Notes: generated from the sequence alone by a model not told the origin. A stretch of DNA of 64,000 nucleotides from Bradyrhizobium sp. in8p8 (GCF_000426845.1 NZ_AUGD01000024.1:1-64000); one strand, 5' to 3'. Shown: positions 16,890 to 26,344, numbered from the stretch's first letter. Numbers and translations: made by a program.

Positions 16890-18233
16890 ATGTCCAAGTT
16901 CGAGTACGTGAAGCTTGCCGATGCCATTGCGGCCGATATCACTAACGGCACGTTAAGGCCCGGCGACCGGCTGCCGCCGCAGCGCGATTTTGCCTATGAC
17001 CGTGGCATCGCGGTGTCGACCGCGAGCCGGGTTTATACGGAATTGCTCCGCCGCGGGCTCGTTGTCGGCGAGGTCGGGCGCGGTACATTCATCTCCGGCG
17101 ACATCAGGCGCGAAGTCGGCACGATGAGCGAGCCGGCCGAGGCGCGCATCAATTTCGAGGTCAATTATCCGCTATTGCCGCAGCAATGGGCGATGATCGC
17201 CAAAAGTCTTGCGGGGCTCGAGCGCGTCGATGCGCTCGAATCCGCGCTGCGCGTGTCGACCAGCACCGGCACCAGGAGCGCACGCACTGCCGCCGCCGCC
17301 TATCTCGCGCGCAAGGATTTCACGCCTCAGCCCGAGCAGGTCTTCTTCACCGCCAACGGCAAGCAATCGCTCGCGGCCGCGCTTGCGGCGCTCGTTCCCA
17401 CCGGCGGCCGCTGCGGCGTCGAGGCGCTGACCTATCCCTACGTCAAGAGCATCGCCGCGCGTCTCGGCGTGACGCTGGTGCCGATTCCGATGGACGGCTT
17501 CGGCGCGCGTCCCGACGCCATCCAGAAGGCGCATCGCGAGGCACATCTGTCGGCGCTGTATCTCCAGCCCATCATCCAGAACCCGCTCGGCGTCACCATG
17601 AATGCGACGCGGCGCGCCGACATCATGCGCGTCGCCGAGAAGCTCGATCTCACCATCATCGAGGACGCCGTCTACGGCTTCCTGGCCGACGACACGCCTT
17701 TGGCTGCCCTCGACCCCGAGCGCTGCATCGTGATCGACAGCCTGTCCAAGAAGGTCGCGCCCGGGCTTGCCCTCGGCATCCTGGTCGCGCCGGCTCACTT
17801 GCGCGAAAGCGTGATGAGCGCAATCCGCACCGGGGGCTGGATCGCCTCCGGCCACGCTCTGGCGGCCGGACAGCGGCTGATGGCCGACGGCACCGTTGCC
17901 GAGCTGACGCGGCTGAAACGCATCGACGCCGCGCGGCGCCAGCAGACTGCCTCCAGGCTGCTCGCCGGCTATCAGCTCGCCGCCGACACGCGCTCATACC
18001 ATTTGTGGCTGACGCTGCCACCGCATTGGCGCTCCCAGACCTTCGTCGCCGCAGCAGCACGGCGCGGCATCGCGCTGACGCCGTCCTCCACTTTCGCGAT
18101 CGCGCATGGCCATGCACCCAACGCGGTGCGGCTCGCCCTTGCCCCGCCCTCGCCCGAGCAGCTCGATTCCGGCCTGCGCACCATCGCCTCGCTGCTCGGC
18201 ACCAAGGAAGAGGATTTCGACTCGACGGAGTAG
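16890..18233 (+). CDS. MocR-type transcriptional regulator (GntR HTH + aminotransferase domain)
   Basis: Residues 1-70 are a winged-helix GntR domain (DAIAADITNGTLRPGDRLPPQRDFA ... TASRVYTELLRRGLVVGEVGRGTFI). Residues about 90-440 are a fold-type I aminotransferase domain with the PLP lysine in DSLSKKVAPGLALG and the Asp in IIEDAVYGFL. MocR proteins bind PLP or an amino compound to control a neighbouring gene. The divergent neighbour is the DUF1127 gene, 183 bp away. At 447 residues it is of normal length for the family. Confidence 0.93.
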   Translation: MSKFEYVKLADAIAADITNGTLRPGDRLPPQRDFAYDRGIAVSTASRVYTELLRRGLVVGEVGRGTFISGDIRREVGTMSEPAEARINFEVNYPLLPQQWAMIAKSLAGLERVDALESALRVSTSTGTRSARTAAAAYLARKDFTPQPEQVFFTANGKQSLAAALAALVPTGGRCGVEALTYPYVKSIAARLGVTLVPIPMDGFGARPDAIQKAHREAHLSALYLQPIIQNPLGVTMNATRRADIMRVAEKLDLTIIEDAVYGFLADDTPLAALDPERCIVIDSLSKKVAPGLALGILVAPAHLRESVMSAIRTGGWIASGHALAAGQRLMADGTVAELTRLKRIDAARRQQTASRLLAGYQLAADTRSYHLWLTLPPHWRSQTFVAAAARRGIALTPSSTFAIAHGHAPNAVRLALAPPSPEQLDSGLRTIASLLGTKEEDFDSTE

Positions 18234-18253
18234 CTCGCGGACCCTCGCGCCGG

Positions 18254-18853
18254 TCACGCCTCCGGCCATTCCGCGATGAAGCCTTTCGCCTTGTACGGCT
18301 CGATCTTGTCCCATTCGTGCAGCATGCGGCGGCGAAATTCCGCATCGGTGTGCCAGAGGGCGCGAGGGGTCGCAAAGCTGTCAACGGTGAGCAGCATTTT
18401 CTCCACCTCCGGCCAGTGCCGGTGCAACGTCATAGGGTAGCGCCGCGCGGTCCAGGTGTTGCCGAGGCAGATCACGTTGCGAATGTTGGCAAGGCCGAGC
18501 GCCGCATCGATGATCGGGAGCGAGAAGATCACGTTCTCTCCGGTGTTCATCGCGCGATGCTCTTCGAGGACAAGTTCCGCCGGAACGCCTGCGTTGACCA
18601 TCGCCGTCTTGATCAGCGTACATTCGGATTGCTCCGAGCCCGGCGTCACCCCGCCGCTAACAATCGACCAGCGGAAATAGCCCTCTCGCCACAGGCGCGC
18701 CGCAGTGTCGGCCCGCAACATGTCGTCCTCCCGGGTACCGAACACGAACAGCAGGTCGGCCGGCACCAGCGGCGTCTCGATCAGGTGCCTGCGATTGATT
18801 TCGGCGATCTCGTCCGCAGCAAGCGGGCGGGTGGTGGGATCCATGGAAGGCAT
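18254..18853 (-). CDS. YdcF-like (DUF218) protein
   Basis: The 199-residue protein contains ADLLFVFGTREDDMLRADTAARLWREGYFRWSIVSGG, E-H-RAMNTGENV and VICLGNTWTARRYPMTLHRHWP, the conserved blocks of the YdcF/SanA-type DUF218 domain. It lacks a membrane segment, so it is cytoplasmic like E. coli YdcF, whose role is not settled. The stop lies 20 bp from that of the converging MocR gene. Confidence 0.8.
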   Translation of the reverse strand: MPSMDPTTRPLAADEIAEINRRHLIETPLVPADLLFVFGTREDDMLRADTAARLWREGYFRWSIVSGGVTPGSEQSECTLIKTAMVNAGVPAELVLEEHRAMNTGENVIFSLPIIDAALGLANIRNVICLGNTWTARRYPMTLHRHWPEVEKMLLTVDSFATPRALWHTDAEFRRRMLHEWDKIEPYKAKGFIAEWPEA

Positions 18854-18917
18854 GGCTGCACGATGCGACAGGGGCGCAGGAAGGCGAACTCACGTTTGAT
18901 TGCGGCCGATTGCATAT

Positions 18918-19499
18918 CTACGGCAGCAGCGCCTGCGGCAACCTCGCCAGGGTATAGGAGCGCGGCTGGTTGCGCCGGACGAAGCCGCCGACCTGCCAGG
19001 CGAACAGCGCGGCAAAGCCGAGAATGAACAGCGCGCCGGCGAACTCGCCGATCACGAGGGCGCGGATCAACAGGCCCGCCATCGCAACAGTCAGCACCGC
19101 GAGGCATGCCAGCACCGCCGCATGGGTGATGCGGCCAAGGCCGGCGGTCAGAACCGCGCGGCTGCCCGCTTTCGCCATCCGCGCATGCAATTCGACGATG
19201 AATGCGCGAAATCCGCTGTCCTGCGTCGACATCAGCGCCGCAGTCTGCCAACTCGTCGACAGGATCGCGATGCGGCGGCCGCTGGCGTGGGTGACATCGG
19301 CGCGAAAACGGTGCTGCTGCATTGAGACCGGGCGGAACGACAGCCGAATCGCAGAGATCTCGTCGTAGCGCCACAAGCCCTGGCGCCCGGCGATGTGCCA
19401 GGACAGTCCCTCCTCAGTCAGTTCGAAGCGGTGCGCCGAGCCGATCAGCGACGCCTTGTAGGCGTAGCTCGTGGCCGGCGCGGCCTCAGAACCCAGCAT
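18918..19499 (-). CDS. Small membrane protein of unknown function
   Basis: The 193-residue protein has a soluble N-terminal part (about 1-115) resembling a PH-like beta domain (HRFELTEEGLSWHIAGRQGLWRYDEI, then strands). Two hydrophobic segments follow, about 122-147 (THAAVLACLAVLTVAMAGLLIRALV) and 150-170 (FAGALFILGFAALFAWQVGGF). It is divergent, by 63 bp, from another small membrane protein. No known family is recognised. Confidence 0.7.
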   Translation of the reverse strand: MLGSEAAPATSYAYKASLIGSAHRFELTEEGLSWHIAGRQGLWRYDEISAIRLSFRPVSMQQHRFRADVTHASGRRIAILSTSWQTAALMSTQDSGFRAFIVELHARMAKAGSRAVLTAGLGRITHAAVLACLAVLTVAMAGLLIRALVIGEFAGALFILGFAALFAWQVGGFVRRNQPRSYTLARLPQALLP

Positions 19500-19562
19500 C
19501 TGGCATCAGTCCCGTCCGCGATCGCCTTGCGCGGTCGCCCTCGCCCATCCTACAAGCGAGGC

Positions 19563-20027
19563 ATGGCTGAGACGACCTTTTTCCCGCGCCGCCTGATTCT
19601 CGGTGCCGCAATGATCTCCGGAGTGTTGCTCGCGCTCGCGGTCCACATGCTGGGCGCACGCTATGGGCTCGATCTCGGCGGCCTCTGGCGCGGCGACACA
19701 CGAGAGTTCATACCCGCAGGCGCGGCGATCGCCTGGTGGCTGATCGCCACGGTCGGCATTTCCGGCGGCTATTTCACGGCGTCATTGATGCAGAGCGCGG
19801 TCTCCGGACAGATCCCGCAACGGATGCGGCAATTCCTGATCGCCGTCGGCGTGCTGCTGCTCGCGGGCGCCGGCCAGGCCGCTTCGGCGCCGAGCCCGAT
19901 CCCGACCGTCTCAGGGGTGCTCGCCGGGCTTGCTGCGCTGTGCCTCGGCGCCGTGATGGCTTTCTGCGGCGCGCACTTCGCGTTGCGACGCGCTGACGGG
20001 CTGCGCCGACCCATGCGGCCACGCTGA
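19563..20027 (+). CDS. Integral membrane protein of unknown function
   Basis: From ATG 19563 (CGAGG just upstream) the 154-residue protein shows four hydrophobic spans: ILGAAMISGVLLALAVHML, IAWWLIATVGISGGYFTASL, FLIAVGVLLLAGAGQA and SGVLAGLAALCLGAVMAFCGAHFAL. The open frame reaches back to 19395, but that part is antisense to the divergent neighbour and has no membrane character. No function can be assigned. Confidence 0.72.
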   Translation: MAETTFFPRRLILGAAMISGVLLALAVHMLGARYGLDLGGLWRGDTREFIPAGAAIAWWLIATVGISGGYFTASLMQSAVSGQIPQRMRQFLIAVGVLLLAGAGQAASAPSPIPTVSGVLAGLAALCLGAVMAFCGAHFALRRADGLRRPMRPR

Positions 20028-20045
20028 TCCCAGCCGAGTGACGCG

Positions 20046-20080
20046 CATCAAAAGAAGACGCCGCGCGTGCGCGCGGCGTC
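20046..20080 (-). terminator. Hairpin terminator for the DUF892 gene
   Basis: GACGCCGCGC (20057-20066) pairs with GCGCGGCGTC (20071-20080) over a GTGC loop. Read on the minus strand the stem is followed by TTCTTTTG, which fits a terminator of the gene ending at 20103; on the plus strand there is no T-run. Confidence 0.7.
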
Positions 20081-20102
20081 GGTCGGCGACATACCTTGGT
20101 AG

Positions 20103-20609
20103 CTAGCTCGCCGCGCGCAAATTGACCTTGCTCTCGGCGAGAGTCGTCAGCTTCTTGTCGGTCGCCTTTTCCTCCTCGAGCGTCTTGGCAAGCACTGCTG
20201 CGCAGTCGCTGCGGCCGAGCTGCTTGGCCCAGGCGATCAGGCTGCCGTAGCGGACGATCTCGTAGTGTTCGGCGGCCTGAGCTGCATTGATCAGCGCTGC
20301 ATCGAGCACCGCCTTGTCCGCAACTTCGCCGGCGGTCTCGTCCGCTTCCTCGATGATGCCGTCAATGGCCGGGCAGTCGACCGCCTTCGCCGCGACGCCG
20401 TGCATCTTGAACACTTCCTCGAGGCGCGCGACGTGCTGCCTGGTTTCTTCAAGGTGCGTCAAAAAGCCCTGTTTCAGCTGCGGATCGGTGGCCTTGCTTG
20501 CCATCTTTGGCAGCGCCTTGGTGAGCTGCTGCTCGGCGTAATAGATGTCCTGGAGCTGATGCACGAACAGGTCGTTCATGGTCTTGATGTCTTTTGTGAA
20601 CAGTCCCAT
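20103..20609 (-). CDS. YciE/YciF-type ferritin-like protein (DUF892)
   Basis: This 168-residue four-helix protein has MNDLFVHQLQDIYYAEQQLTKALPKMASKA, HLEETRQHVARLEEVF and AAEHYEIVRYGSLIAWA, each supplying Glu/His ligands of a di-iron ferritin-like centre. The family occurs in stress regulons of enterics and rhizobia. ATG 20609 is preceded by GAGAGGATCGG, so the 36 extra upstream codons of the open frame are not used. Confidence 0.92.
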   Translation of the reverse strand: MGLFTKDIKTMNDLFVHQLQDIYYAEQQLTKALPKMASKATDPQLKQGFLTHLEETRQHVARLEEVFKMHGVAAKAVDCPAIDGIIEEADETAGEVADKAVLDAALINAAQAAEHYEIVRYGSLIAWAKQLGRSDCAAVLAKTLEEEKATDKKLTTLAESKVNLRAAS

Positions 20610-21040
20610 CGTTCCGATCCTCTCGGGTTTCGGGAACACGACGGCGCGGGCTTGCAGGAGAAAGCCGCTTATTTCGCCATGTTCGATTGCTGATCGAGCC
20701 CAACGAGTACGGAGCATCGACGTTCCAAAAAACGCCGGCAGCGCTTGCGCTGGAACAAGGCGGACGGCGCGAGGATTTGAAATCGTGTCGGCACACCGGA
20801 TGCGCGAGGGCAGCGAATGTTTCGCGACTCATATGCTTAACGCGGGTCGGATATGAACCGCATATGACAAAAGTGGCCGCTCGAACGCAGAACCTGTTGC
20901 TGTCAAGGGCTGCACAAGCCGCTGTTTTTGCCTTAAATGAGCTGGATCATGCCTAGCGATCGATGCCTGCCTTTGGCCGTGATCGAACCCGATTGGCCAA
21001 TACCTGGTCCGGTCGGTCTTTGCCCCCGCCGGGAGGATGA
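20610..21040. other. Intergenic gap, divergent promoters
   Basis: This 431-bp stretch separates the DUF892 gene from the YbhN-like gene. It is less GC-rich than its surroundings around 20820-20945. A 30-codon frame (20864-20956) has no ribosome site. I see no RNA gene, repeat or recognised operator. Confidence 0.45.
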
Positions 21041-22123
21041 ATGCACGGACTGCTGACCGCGCTGCAACGCGGCTTCAAGAGATGGATTGGCTGGCGACGG
21101 CTCGGCATTGCCGCGAGCATCCTGATCATCGCCTTCGCGATCACCACGCTGGTGCGAACCCTCAAGGGCATCGATACCGCGGTCATCCTGACGGCGTTGA
21201 CCGAGATTCCCCGCGGCAATATCGGGCTGGCGGCGATCTGCGTCTTCTTCGCATTCTGCACGCTGACCTTCTACGACTATTTCGCCTTGCGAACGATCGG
21301 CAAGAAGCATGTGCCCTATCGCATCGCGGCGCTCTCCAGCTTCACGTCCTATTCGATCGGCCACAACATCGGCGCCACGGTATTCACCGGCGGCGCGATC
21401 CGTTTCCGGATCTATTCGGACTACGGGCTGAACGCGATCGACGTCGCGAAAATCTGCTTTCTGTCGGGCCTGACCTTCTGGCTCGGTAACATCTTCGTGC
21501 TCTCGATCGGCATGGCCATCCATCCGGATGCCGCCTCCTCGATGGATCAGCTCCCCGCCTCGATCAACCGCCTGATCGCGCTCGGTGGCCTCGCCTCGAT
21601 CGGCGCCTATCTGGTCTGGCTGTGCATGGGCGAGAAGCGCCGCGAACTCGGCCAGAAGGGCTGGAAGGTGGTGCTGCCGTCGGCATCGCTGACATTGGTG
21701 CAGATCCTGATCGGCGTGGTCGATCTCGGCTTCTGCGCCATGGCCATGTACCTGTTGATGCCGGCCAATCCGCCGATCGACTTCATGTCGCTTGCGGTCG
21801 TGTTCATTCTGGCGACCCTGATCGGCTTTGCCAGCCATGCGCCCGGCTCGATCGGCGTGTTCGATGCGGCCATGCTGGTGGCGCTGCCCCAATTCGGTCG
21901 AGAGGAGCTTCTGGCGACGCTCCTGGTGTTCCGCATCCTCTATTTCGTCGTCCCGTTCGGCCTCGCCATCTCGATCATGGGCACGCGCGAGCTCTGGATG
22001 AACGTGGTCGCCCCCTGGCAGGAGCGGCGGCGCCTGGCGGAGGCCTGCGCCCAGGCCAATCTGCCCAAGCAGGTGGCCGCGATGGAGCGCGAGCGGACGC
22101 TGCGGCGGGCCGGCAAGCGATAG
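21041..22123 (+). CDS. YbhN/UPF0104-like membrane protein (lysylphosphatidylglycerol-synthase TM domain type)
   Basis: The 360-residue protein carries seven or eight hydrophobic spans and the family pattern TFYDYFALRTIGKKHVPYRIAALSSFTSYSIGHNIG...GGAIRFRIY plus a late SHAPGSIGVFDAAML segment. These features match the flippase-like TM domain found in YbhN and in MprF. No synthetase domain is attached. It lies 93 bp before a secreted SGNH hydrolase gene on the same strand. A role in lipid translocation is family inference. Confidence 0.85.
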   Translation: MHGLLTALQRGFKRWIGWRRLGIAASILIIAFAITTLVRTLKGIDTAVILTALTEIPRGNIGLAAICVFFAFCTLTFYDYFALRTIGKKHVPYRIAALSSFTSYSIGHNIGATVFTGGAIRFRIYSDYGLNAIDVAKICFLSGLTFWLGNIFVLSIGMAIHPDAASSMDQLPASINRLIALGGLASIGAYLVWLCMGEKRRELGQKGWKVVLPSASLTLVQILIGVVDLGFCAMAMYLLMPANPPIDFMSLAVVFILATLIGFASHAPGSIGVFDAAMLVALPQFGREELLATLLVFRILYFVVPFGLAISIMGTRELWMNVVAPWQERRRLAEACAQANLPKQVAAMERERTLRRAGKR

Positions 22124-22216
22124 GCCCCTTTTCCTGGGCCCGTCAGACAAAGGTTGCAGGCGGCGGAGCAATCCTCTCTTATTTCCGCCTCAACTTTGCC
22201 GTTGAAGACCCGGGCC

Positions 22217-24169
22217 ATGATCCCTGTATCCCTTCGCACTTTCTCCGCAGGCGCCCTGCTGCTTTCTGGAATTCTGACGTGTTTGCCGCCCGGTCGCGCC
22301 GCCGCGCAGGACGCCGGTGCCATGCAGATCAATTGGGAGGTGCGCAACCGCTTCCGGCTGTTCCGCGAGGAGCGCGACTTCCTGCTCCACGTCGAGAACG
22401 CGCGTGACCGCAGCATTCTCGCCGCCGAGCAATCGCTGGAGCTGCAGAGCGAAGGCCGCGGCTGGGCCCGCAACGCGGTCAACCGCCTCTGCATCGACCT
22501 CCAGGGCCGGGTCAACCAGCCTTGCACCCGCGACAACGTCAAAGAGAACTACATCACACCGATCGATCATCCGGTCACCGTGCGCCTCACGGGTGCGGTG
22601 CCGGTCGGCGCCACCTGTGCATGGTCGTTCGACGACGGCGACGGGCCGCAACAATCGACCTTCGACTGCGCCGAGCCGATCAATCTGCGCGTCCGCTACG
22701 GCAAGCAGACCGTCGCGACGGTCGACGTCTCCTCGGGCTCCGATCCGACCCAGCGCATCCAGACCGAGATTCAGGTCCGCGACATCTTCATCGCCGGCCT
22801 CGGGGACAGCATCGCCTCCGGAGAAGGCAACCCAGACCGGCCACTGGCGCTGGCGGACGAAGGCTTCTGCTTCCGCTCCTATCTCGGCACCGCCGGCGCG
22901 CAGTATTACCGGCCGAGCCGCCAGGGCTTCAAGGGCGGCCGCGCCTGCGAGGCGCCGGATACGCTGGCCAACTGGCAACGCTACAGCGCGCTCTGGTTCA
23001 ACGCGCCTTGCCACCGCTCGCTCTACAGCTACCAGGCGCGCACCGCGCTGGCGCTCGCCCTGCGCTATACGCACATCGCGGTGACCTTCCTGCCACTCGC
23101 CTGCACCGGCGCCAGCATCAGCGATGGGCTGCTGGGCTCGCAGCGCGCCCGCGAATGCGCGCCCGGCAAGACCGGCGTGTGCAACACCAGCGTGAACGCC
23201 CAGGTCGCCGAGCTGCGCGAAGCGCTCGCCGCGGCAAAGAAACGCCAGCCCGACCGCACGCTCGATCTCGTGCTGCTGTCGGTCGGCGCCAACGACGTCT
23301 ACTTCTCCGGCCTCGTCGCCGACGTCATCGTCGATACCGCGACGGAGCGCGCGCTGTTCCGCCGCTCCGGCGTGATGGCGACCGTCGATGATTCCCGCGA
23401 TGCGCTGGTGCGCGAACTGCCGCAGAAATTCGCCAGGCTGCGCGAGGCGCTCAAGCCGCTCGTCGGCGGCGACCTCTCGCGCGTGGTCTATGTCTCCTAC
23501 GCCAATCCTGCGCTCGCCGACGGCGGCGTGCCCTGCCGCGGCGGCCGTGCCGGCTTCGACATTCATCCATCGTTCAATGCCGATCCGCAGCGGCTCGCCC
23601 GTGTCTCGACCTTCGTCGATACGGAATTCCTGCCGCAGCTGAAGGGGCTCGCCACCTGCAGCCGGGGCGCGCTCTGCCGCGATCCCGAAGCCGACCGCAT
23701 GACCTTCGTCGATGCGCACCAGGCCGCGTTCGCCGATCACGGCTTCTGCGCCCATTCGGGCAATGATCCCGAATTCGACCGGACCTGCTTTGCCGAGAAC
23801 GGCCAGAGCTTCAATCCCGATATCGTGAGCGCGGCGAGCCAGCCGATGCTTTGCGGGCGCGGCGCCTCGGAATACCGCGCCTACCTGCCGCGCGCGCGCT
23901 GGATCCGCGATGCGAACGACAGTTATTTTGCCGCAATGACCTATCCGCAGGGCTTGCCGGCAGCGAGCCAGCCGACCGACATTCACGACGCGACCTGGGG
24001 CGTGCTCTCCGCCGTCTATGGCGGCGCCGTGCATCCGAGCGCCGAAGGACATGCTGCAATGGCGGATGCCGCGCTGCCGGCCGCGAGCGCGGTGCTCGGG
24101 CTGGACGCGGTGCCGCCAAGCGTGACGCGCGGATTCCTGCCGCAGCTGCTGCCGGGCACGCAGCAATAG
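22217..24169 (+). CDS. Large secreted SGNH/GDSL hydrolase
   Basis: The 650-residue protein starts with a signal peptide (MIPVSLRTFSAGALLLSGILTCL ... RAAAQ), so ATG 22217 is preferred to 22154. A beta-rich N-terminal region (about 40-185) precedes the esterase domain: block I GDSIASGEGNPD with the nucleophile Ser near 198, LSVGANDVYFS (block III GxND), and the catalytic Asp/His pair in GAVHPSAEGH near 604-612. About a dozen cysteines suggest disulfides in the periplasm or outside. It presumably removes acyl or acetyl esters, perhaps from envelope glycans; the substrate is unknown. Confidence 0.82.
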   Translation: MIPVSLRTFSAGALLLSGILTCLPPGRAAAQDAGAMQINWEVRNRFRLFREERDFLLHVENARDRSILAAEQSLELQSEGRGWARNAVNRLCIDLQGRVNQPCTRDNVKENYITPIDHPVTVRLTGAVPVGATCAWSFDDGDGPQQSTFDCAEPINLRVRYGKQTVATVDVSSGSDPTQRIQTEIQVRDIFIAGLGDSIASGEGNPDRPLALADEGFCFRSYLGTAGAQYYRPSRQGFKGGRACEAPDTLANWQRYSALWFNAPCHRSLYSYQARTALALALRYTHIAVTFLPLACTGASISDGLLGSQRARECAPGKTGVCNTSVNAQVAELREALAAAKKRQPDRTLDLVLLSVGANDVYFSGLVADVIVDTATERALFRRSGVMATVDDSRDALVRELPQKFARLREALKPLVGGDLSRVVYVSYANPALADGGVPCRGGRAGFDIHPSFNADPQRLARVSTFVDTEFLPQLKGLATCSRGALCRDPEADRMTFVDAHQAAFADHGFCAHSGNDPEFDRTCFAENGQSFNPDIVSAASQPMLCGRGASEYRAYLPRARWIRDANDSYFAAMTYPQGLPAASQPTDIHDATWGVLSAVYGGAVHPSAEGHAAMADAALPAASAVLGLDAVPPSVTRGFLPQLLPGTQQ

Positions 24170-24709
24170 GGTCGAGCGCGGGCTCGCGCCATACCGTCGG
24201 TGCGATCAATCCAAGAGCGACATCGATCGATGCTTCCTTGAACCTGGACAGTTCGCGGCGCCCGCCCCTAGGACTCGATTGAGAAAATCATGACGCTCCA
24301 ACATTCCTCCTGAAGGCTCCGGCGCTAGCTCGGCCAGGCAACTCAACGGCGGCTCACCAGTCGCCGTCTTTGCATCGGGGGTGATCTCGATGCTCCACTC
24401 GCCTCGGCTGACATGGGGCTTTGGCCTGGACGTGCATCGAGCGCTCCCCTGTCCATGACGGCGGAAGAACTTCATCCGGCCGATAGGCGCCCCTGAATCA
24501 CGGCTCGGCATCAATGTCGACGCGCAGCCATCGAGGCCGCGCACGAATTCCACAAGAAGCATGGACTTCGCGTCCGGGATGGGGCTATGGCCATACAGGA
24601 CCCGATCAAACGTCCGGGCCTCGTGCGTTAGAAAACTTCAGGCGCGATCCCGGAGCGCGGACACCGGTTTTCCGATACGATCATGCCCCTTGAACAAGGA
24701 GGAAAGAAG
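24170..24709. other. 540-bp gap with possible gene remnants
   Basis: No convincing gene is present. The minus strand keeps a 118-codon frame at 24206-24562 (containing IGRMKFFRRHGQ and WSIEITPDAKTATGE) and the plus strand a short frame ending at a TAG at 24629-24631 that reads EAAHEFHKKHGLRVRDG. Both look protein-like but lack a start with a ribosome site. The stretch may be decayed coding DNA. The last 20 bases hold the ribosome site of the aldehyde dehydrogenase gene. Confidence 0.4.
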
Positions 24710-26158
24710 ATGACAGCGATCCTGAAGAACTTCATCGGCGGCGAATGGGTCGACGGTTCCGGCATCACCAGGAACATCAATCCCTCCAACACCAACGATC
24801 TCGTCGGGGAATATGCCAAGGCGGACAAGGCGCAGACCGAGAAGGCGATAGCCGCCGCCAAGGCCGCCTTTCCCGCCTGGTCGCGTTCCACGCCGCAGGA
24901 GCGCTATGACGCGCTGAACAAGATCTCAATCGAGATCCTCTCGCGCAAGGAAGAGCTCGGCCGGCTCCTCGCCCGAGAGGAAGGCAAGACCTTGCCGGAA
25001 GGTATCGGCGAGGTCGGTCGCGCCGGCCAGATCTTTGCGTTCTTCGCCGGCGAGGCGCTGCGGCTGATCGGCGAGAAGGGCGCCTCGGTTCGTCCCGGCA
25101 TCGACGTTGAGCTCACCCGCGAGCCGGTTGGCGTCGTCGGCATGATCACACCCTGGAATTTCCCGATCGCGATCCCCGCCTGGAAGATCGCGCCGGCGCT
25201 CTGCTACGGCAACACCGTCGTGTTCAAGCCGGCCGAGCTGGTGCCCGGCTCGGCACATGCTTTGTCCGAGATCATCACCCGCTCCGGCATTCCAGCCGGC
25301 GTGTTCAACCTCGTCGTCGGCTCCGGCTCGGTGGTCGGCCAGACCTTGCTCGAGCATCCGGACGTCGCCGCGATCTCCTTCACCGGCTCGGTGCAAACCG
25401 GGCGCAAGATCGCGCAGGCCTGCGTGCTCTCGAACCCCATGAAGAAATTTCAGCTCGAGATGGGCGGCAAGAATCCGCTGGTCGTGCTCGACGACGCCGA
25501 CCTCAAGACCGCCGTCGAGGTCGCCGTCAACGGCGCCTATTTCTCCACCGGCCAGCGCTGCACCGCCTCCTCGCGCCTCATCGTCACCGAAGGCATCCAC
25601 GACCGCTTCGTCGCGGCGGTCGCCGAGCGCCTCAACAGCCTGTCGGTCGACGACGCGCTCAAGGCCGGCGTGCATATCGGCCCCGTGGTGGACCAGAACC
25701 AGCTCGACCAGGACCTCCGCTACATCAAGATCGGCCAGGACGAGGGCGCCAGGCTCGCCTTCGGCGGCGAGCTGCTCAAGCGCGACAACCCCGGCCACTA
25801 CCTCCAGCCGGCCCTGTTCACCGAGGCCAACAACAACATGCGCATCGCGCGCGAGGAGATCTTTGGCCCGGTCGCGGCCGTCATCCGTGCCAAGAACTAC
25901 GAGGAGGCGCTCGCGATCTCCAACGACACCGAGTTCGGCCTCGCCTCCGGCATCTGCACCACCAGCCTGAAATACGCCTCGCACTACAAGCGCAACAGCG
26001 AGTCAGGCATGGTGATGGTCAACCTGCCGACCGCCGGCGTCGATTATCACGTGCCGTTCGGCGGCCGGAAGGGTTCGAGCTACGGCGCCCGCGAGCAGGG
26101 CTCCTACGCCCGCGAGTTCTATACCACGGTGAAGACGGCTTATACGTTTCCGGGCTGA
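24710..26158 (+). CDS. NAD(P)-dependent aldehyde dehydrogenase, probably 2,5-dioxovalerate (alpha-ketoglutarate semialdehyde) dehydrogenase
   Basis: The protein of 482 residues is a standard-length ALDH: the NAD-site segment TPWNFPIAIPAWKIAPAL, the catalytic Glu in LEMGGKNPLVV and the catalytic Cys in STGQRCTASSR are all intact. ATG 24710 follows AAGGAGG by 7 bases. The gene is followed by a GarD-type galactarate dehydratase. In the bacterial route galactarate to 5-keto-4-deoxyglucarate to alpha-ketoglutarate semialdehyde to alpha-ketoglutarate, this enzyme would do the last step. The dehydratase of the middle step is not in the window. Substrate assignment is by context. Confidence 0.85.
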   Translation: MTAILKNFIGGEWVDGSGITRNINPSNTNDLVGEYAKADKAQTEKAIAAAKAAFPAWSRSTPQERYDALNKISIEILSRKEELGRLLAREEGKTLPEGIGEVGRAGQIFAFFAGEALRLIGEKGASVRPGIDVELTREPVGVVGMITPWNFPIAIPAWKIAPALCYGNTVVFKPAELVPGSAHALSEIITRSGIPAGVFNLVVGSGSVVGQTLLEHPDVAAISFTGSVQTGRKIAQACVLSNPMKKFQLEMGGKNPLVVLDDADLKTAVEVAVNGAYFSTGQRCTASSRLIVTEGIHDRFVAAVAERLNSLSVDDALKAGVHIGPVVDQNQLDQDLRYIKIGQDEGARLAFGGELLKRDNPGHYLQPALFTEANNNMRIAREEIFGPVAAVIRAKNYEEALAISNDTEFGLASGICTTSLKYASHYKRNSESGMVMVNLPTAGVDYHVPFGGRKGSSYGAREQGSYAREFYTTVKTAYTFPG

Positions 26159-26187
26159 CGAGCGATCTTCACGCAGCGGCGGAGGTG

Positions 26188-26214
26188 CCGACCTCTCCCT
26201 CTGGGAGAGGTCGG
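26188..26214. repeat. REP-like hairpin (family A)
   Basis: CCGACCTCTCCC and GGGAGAGGTCGG form a perfect 12-bp stem with a 3-base loop, 30 bp after the aldehyde dehydrogenase stop. A further degenerate CTCTCC/GGAGAG pair follows up to 26301. The same core occurs at 48122-48149 and 62201-62220. Confidence 0.75.
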
Positions 26215-26344
26215 ATCGCACATCGATCGGGTTACGCCCTCTCCTGCAAGCCGCTGCCCCTCACCCGCGCCTCCGGCGCGACCGATCCCCTCCGGGGAGA
26301 GGTAAACGAAAACACGGCTTCTTCCGTTCTTGAGACAAGCGCAG

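Noticed and set aside
20864..20956. 30-codon frame MTKVAARTQNLLLSRAAQ... before the YbhN-like gene
   Set aside because: No ribosome site, no signal sequence and no sign of codon selection; cannot be supported.
22190..24166. 658-codon antisense frame opposite the SGNH hydrolase gene
   Set aside because: It is an Arg/Gly/Ala-rich shadow; the sense strand shows a signal peptide and the complete SGNH catalytic set.
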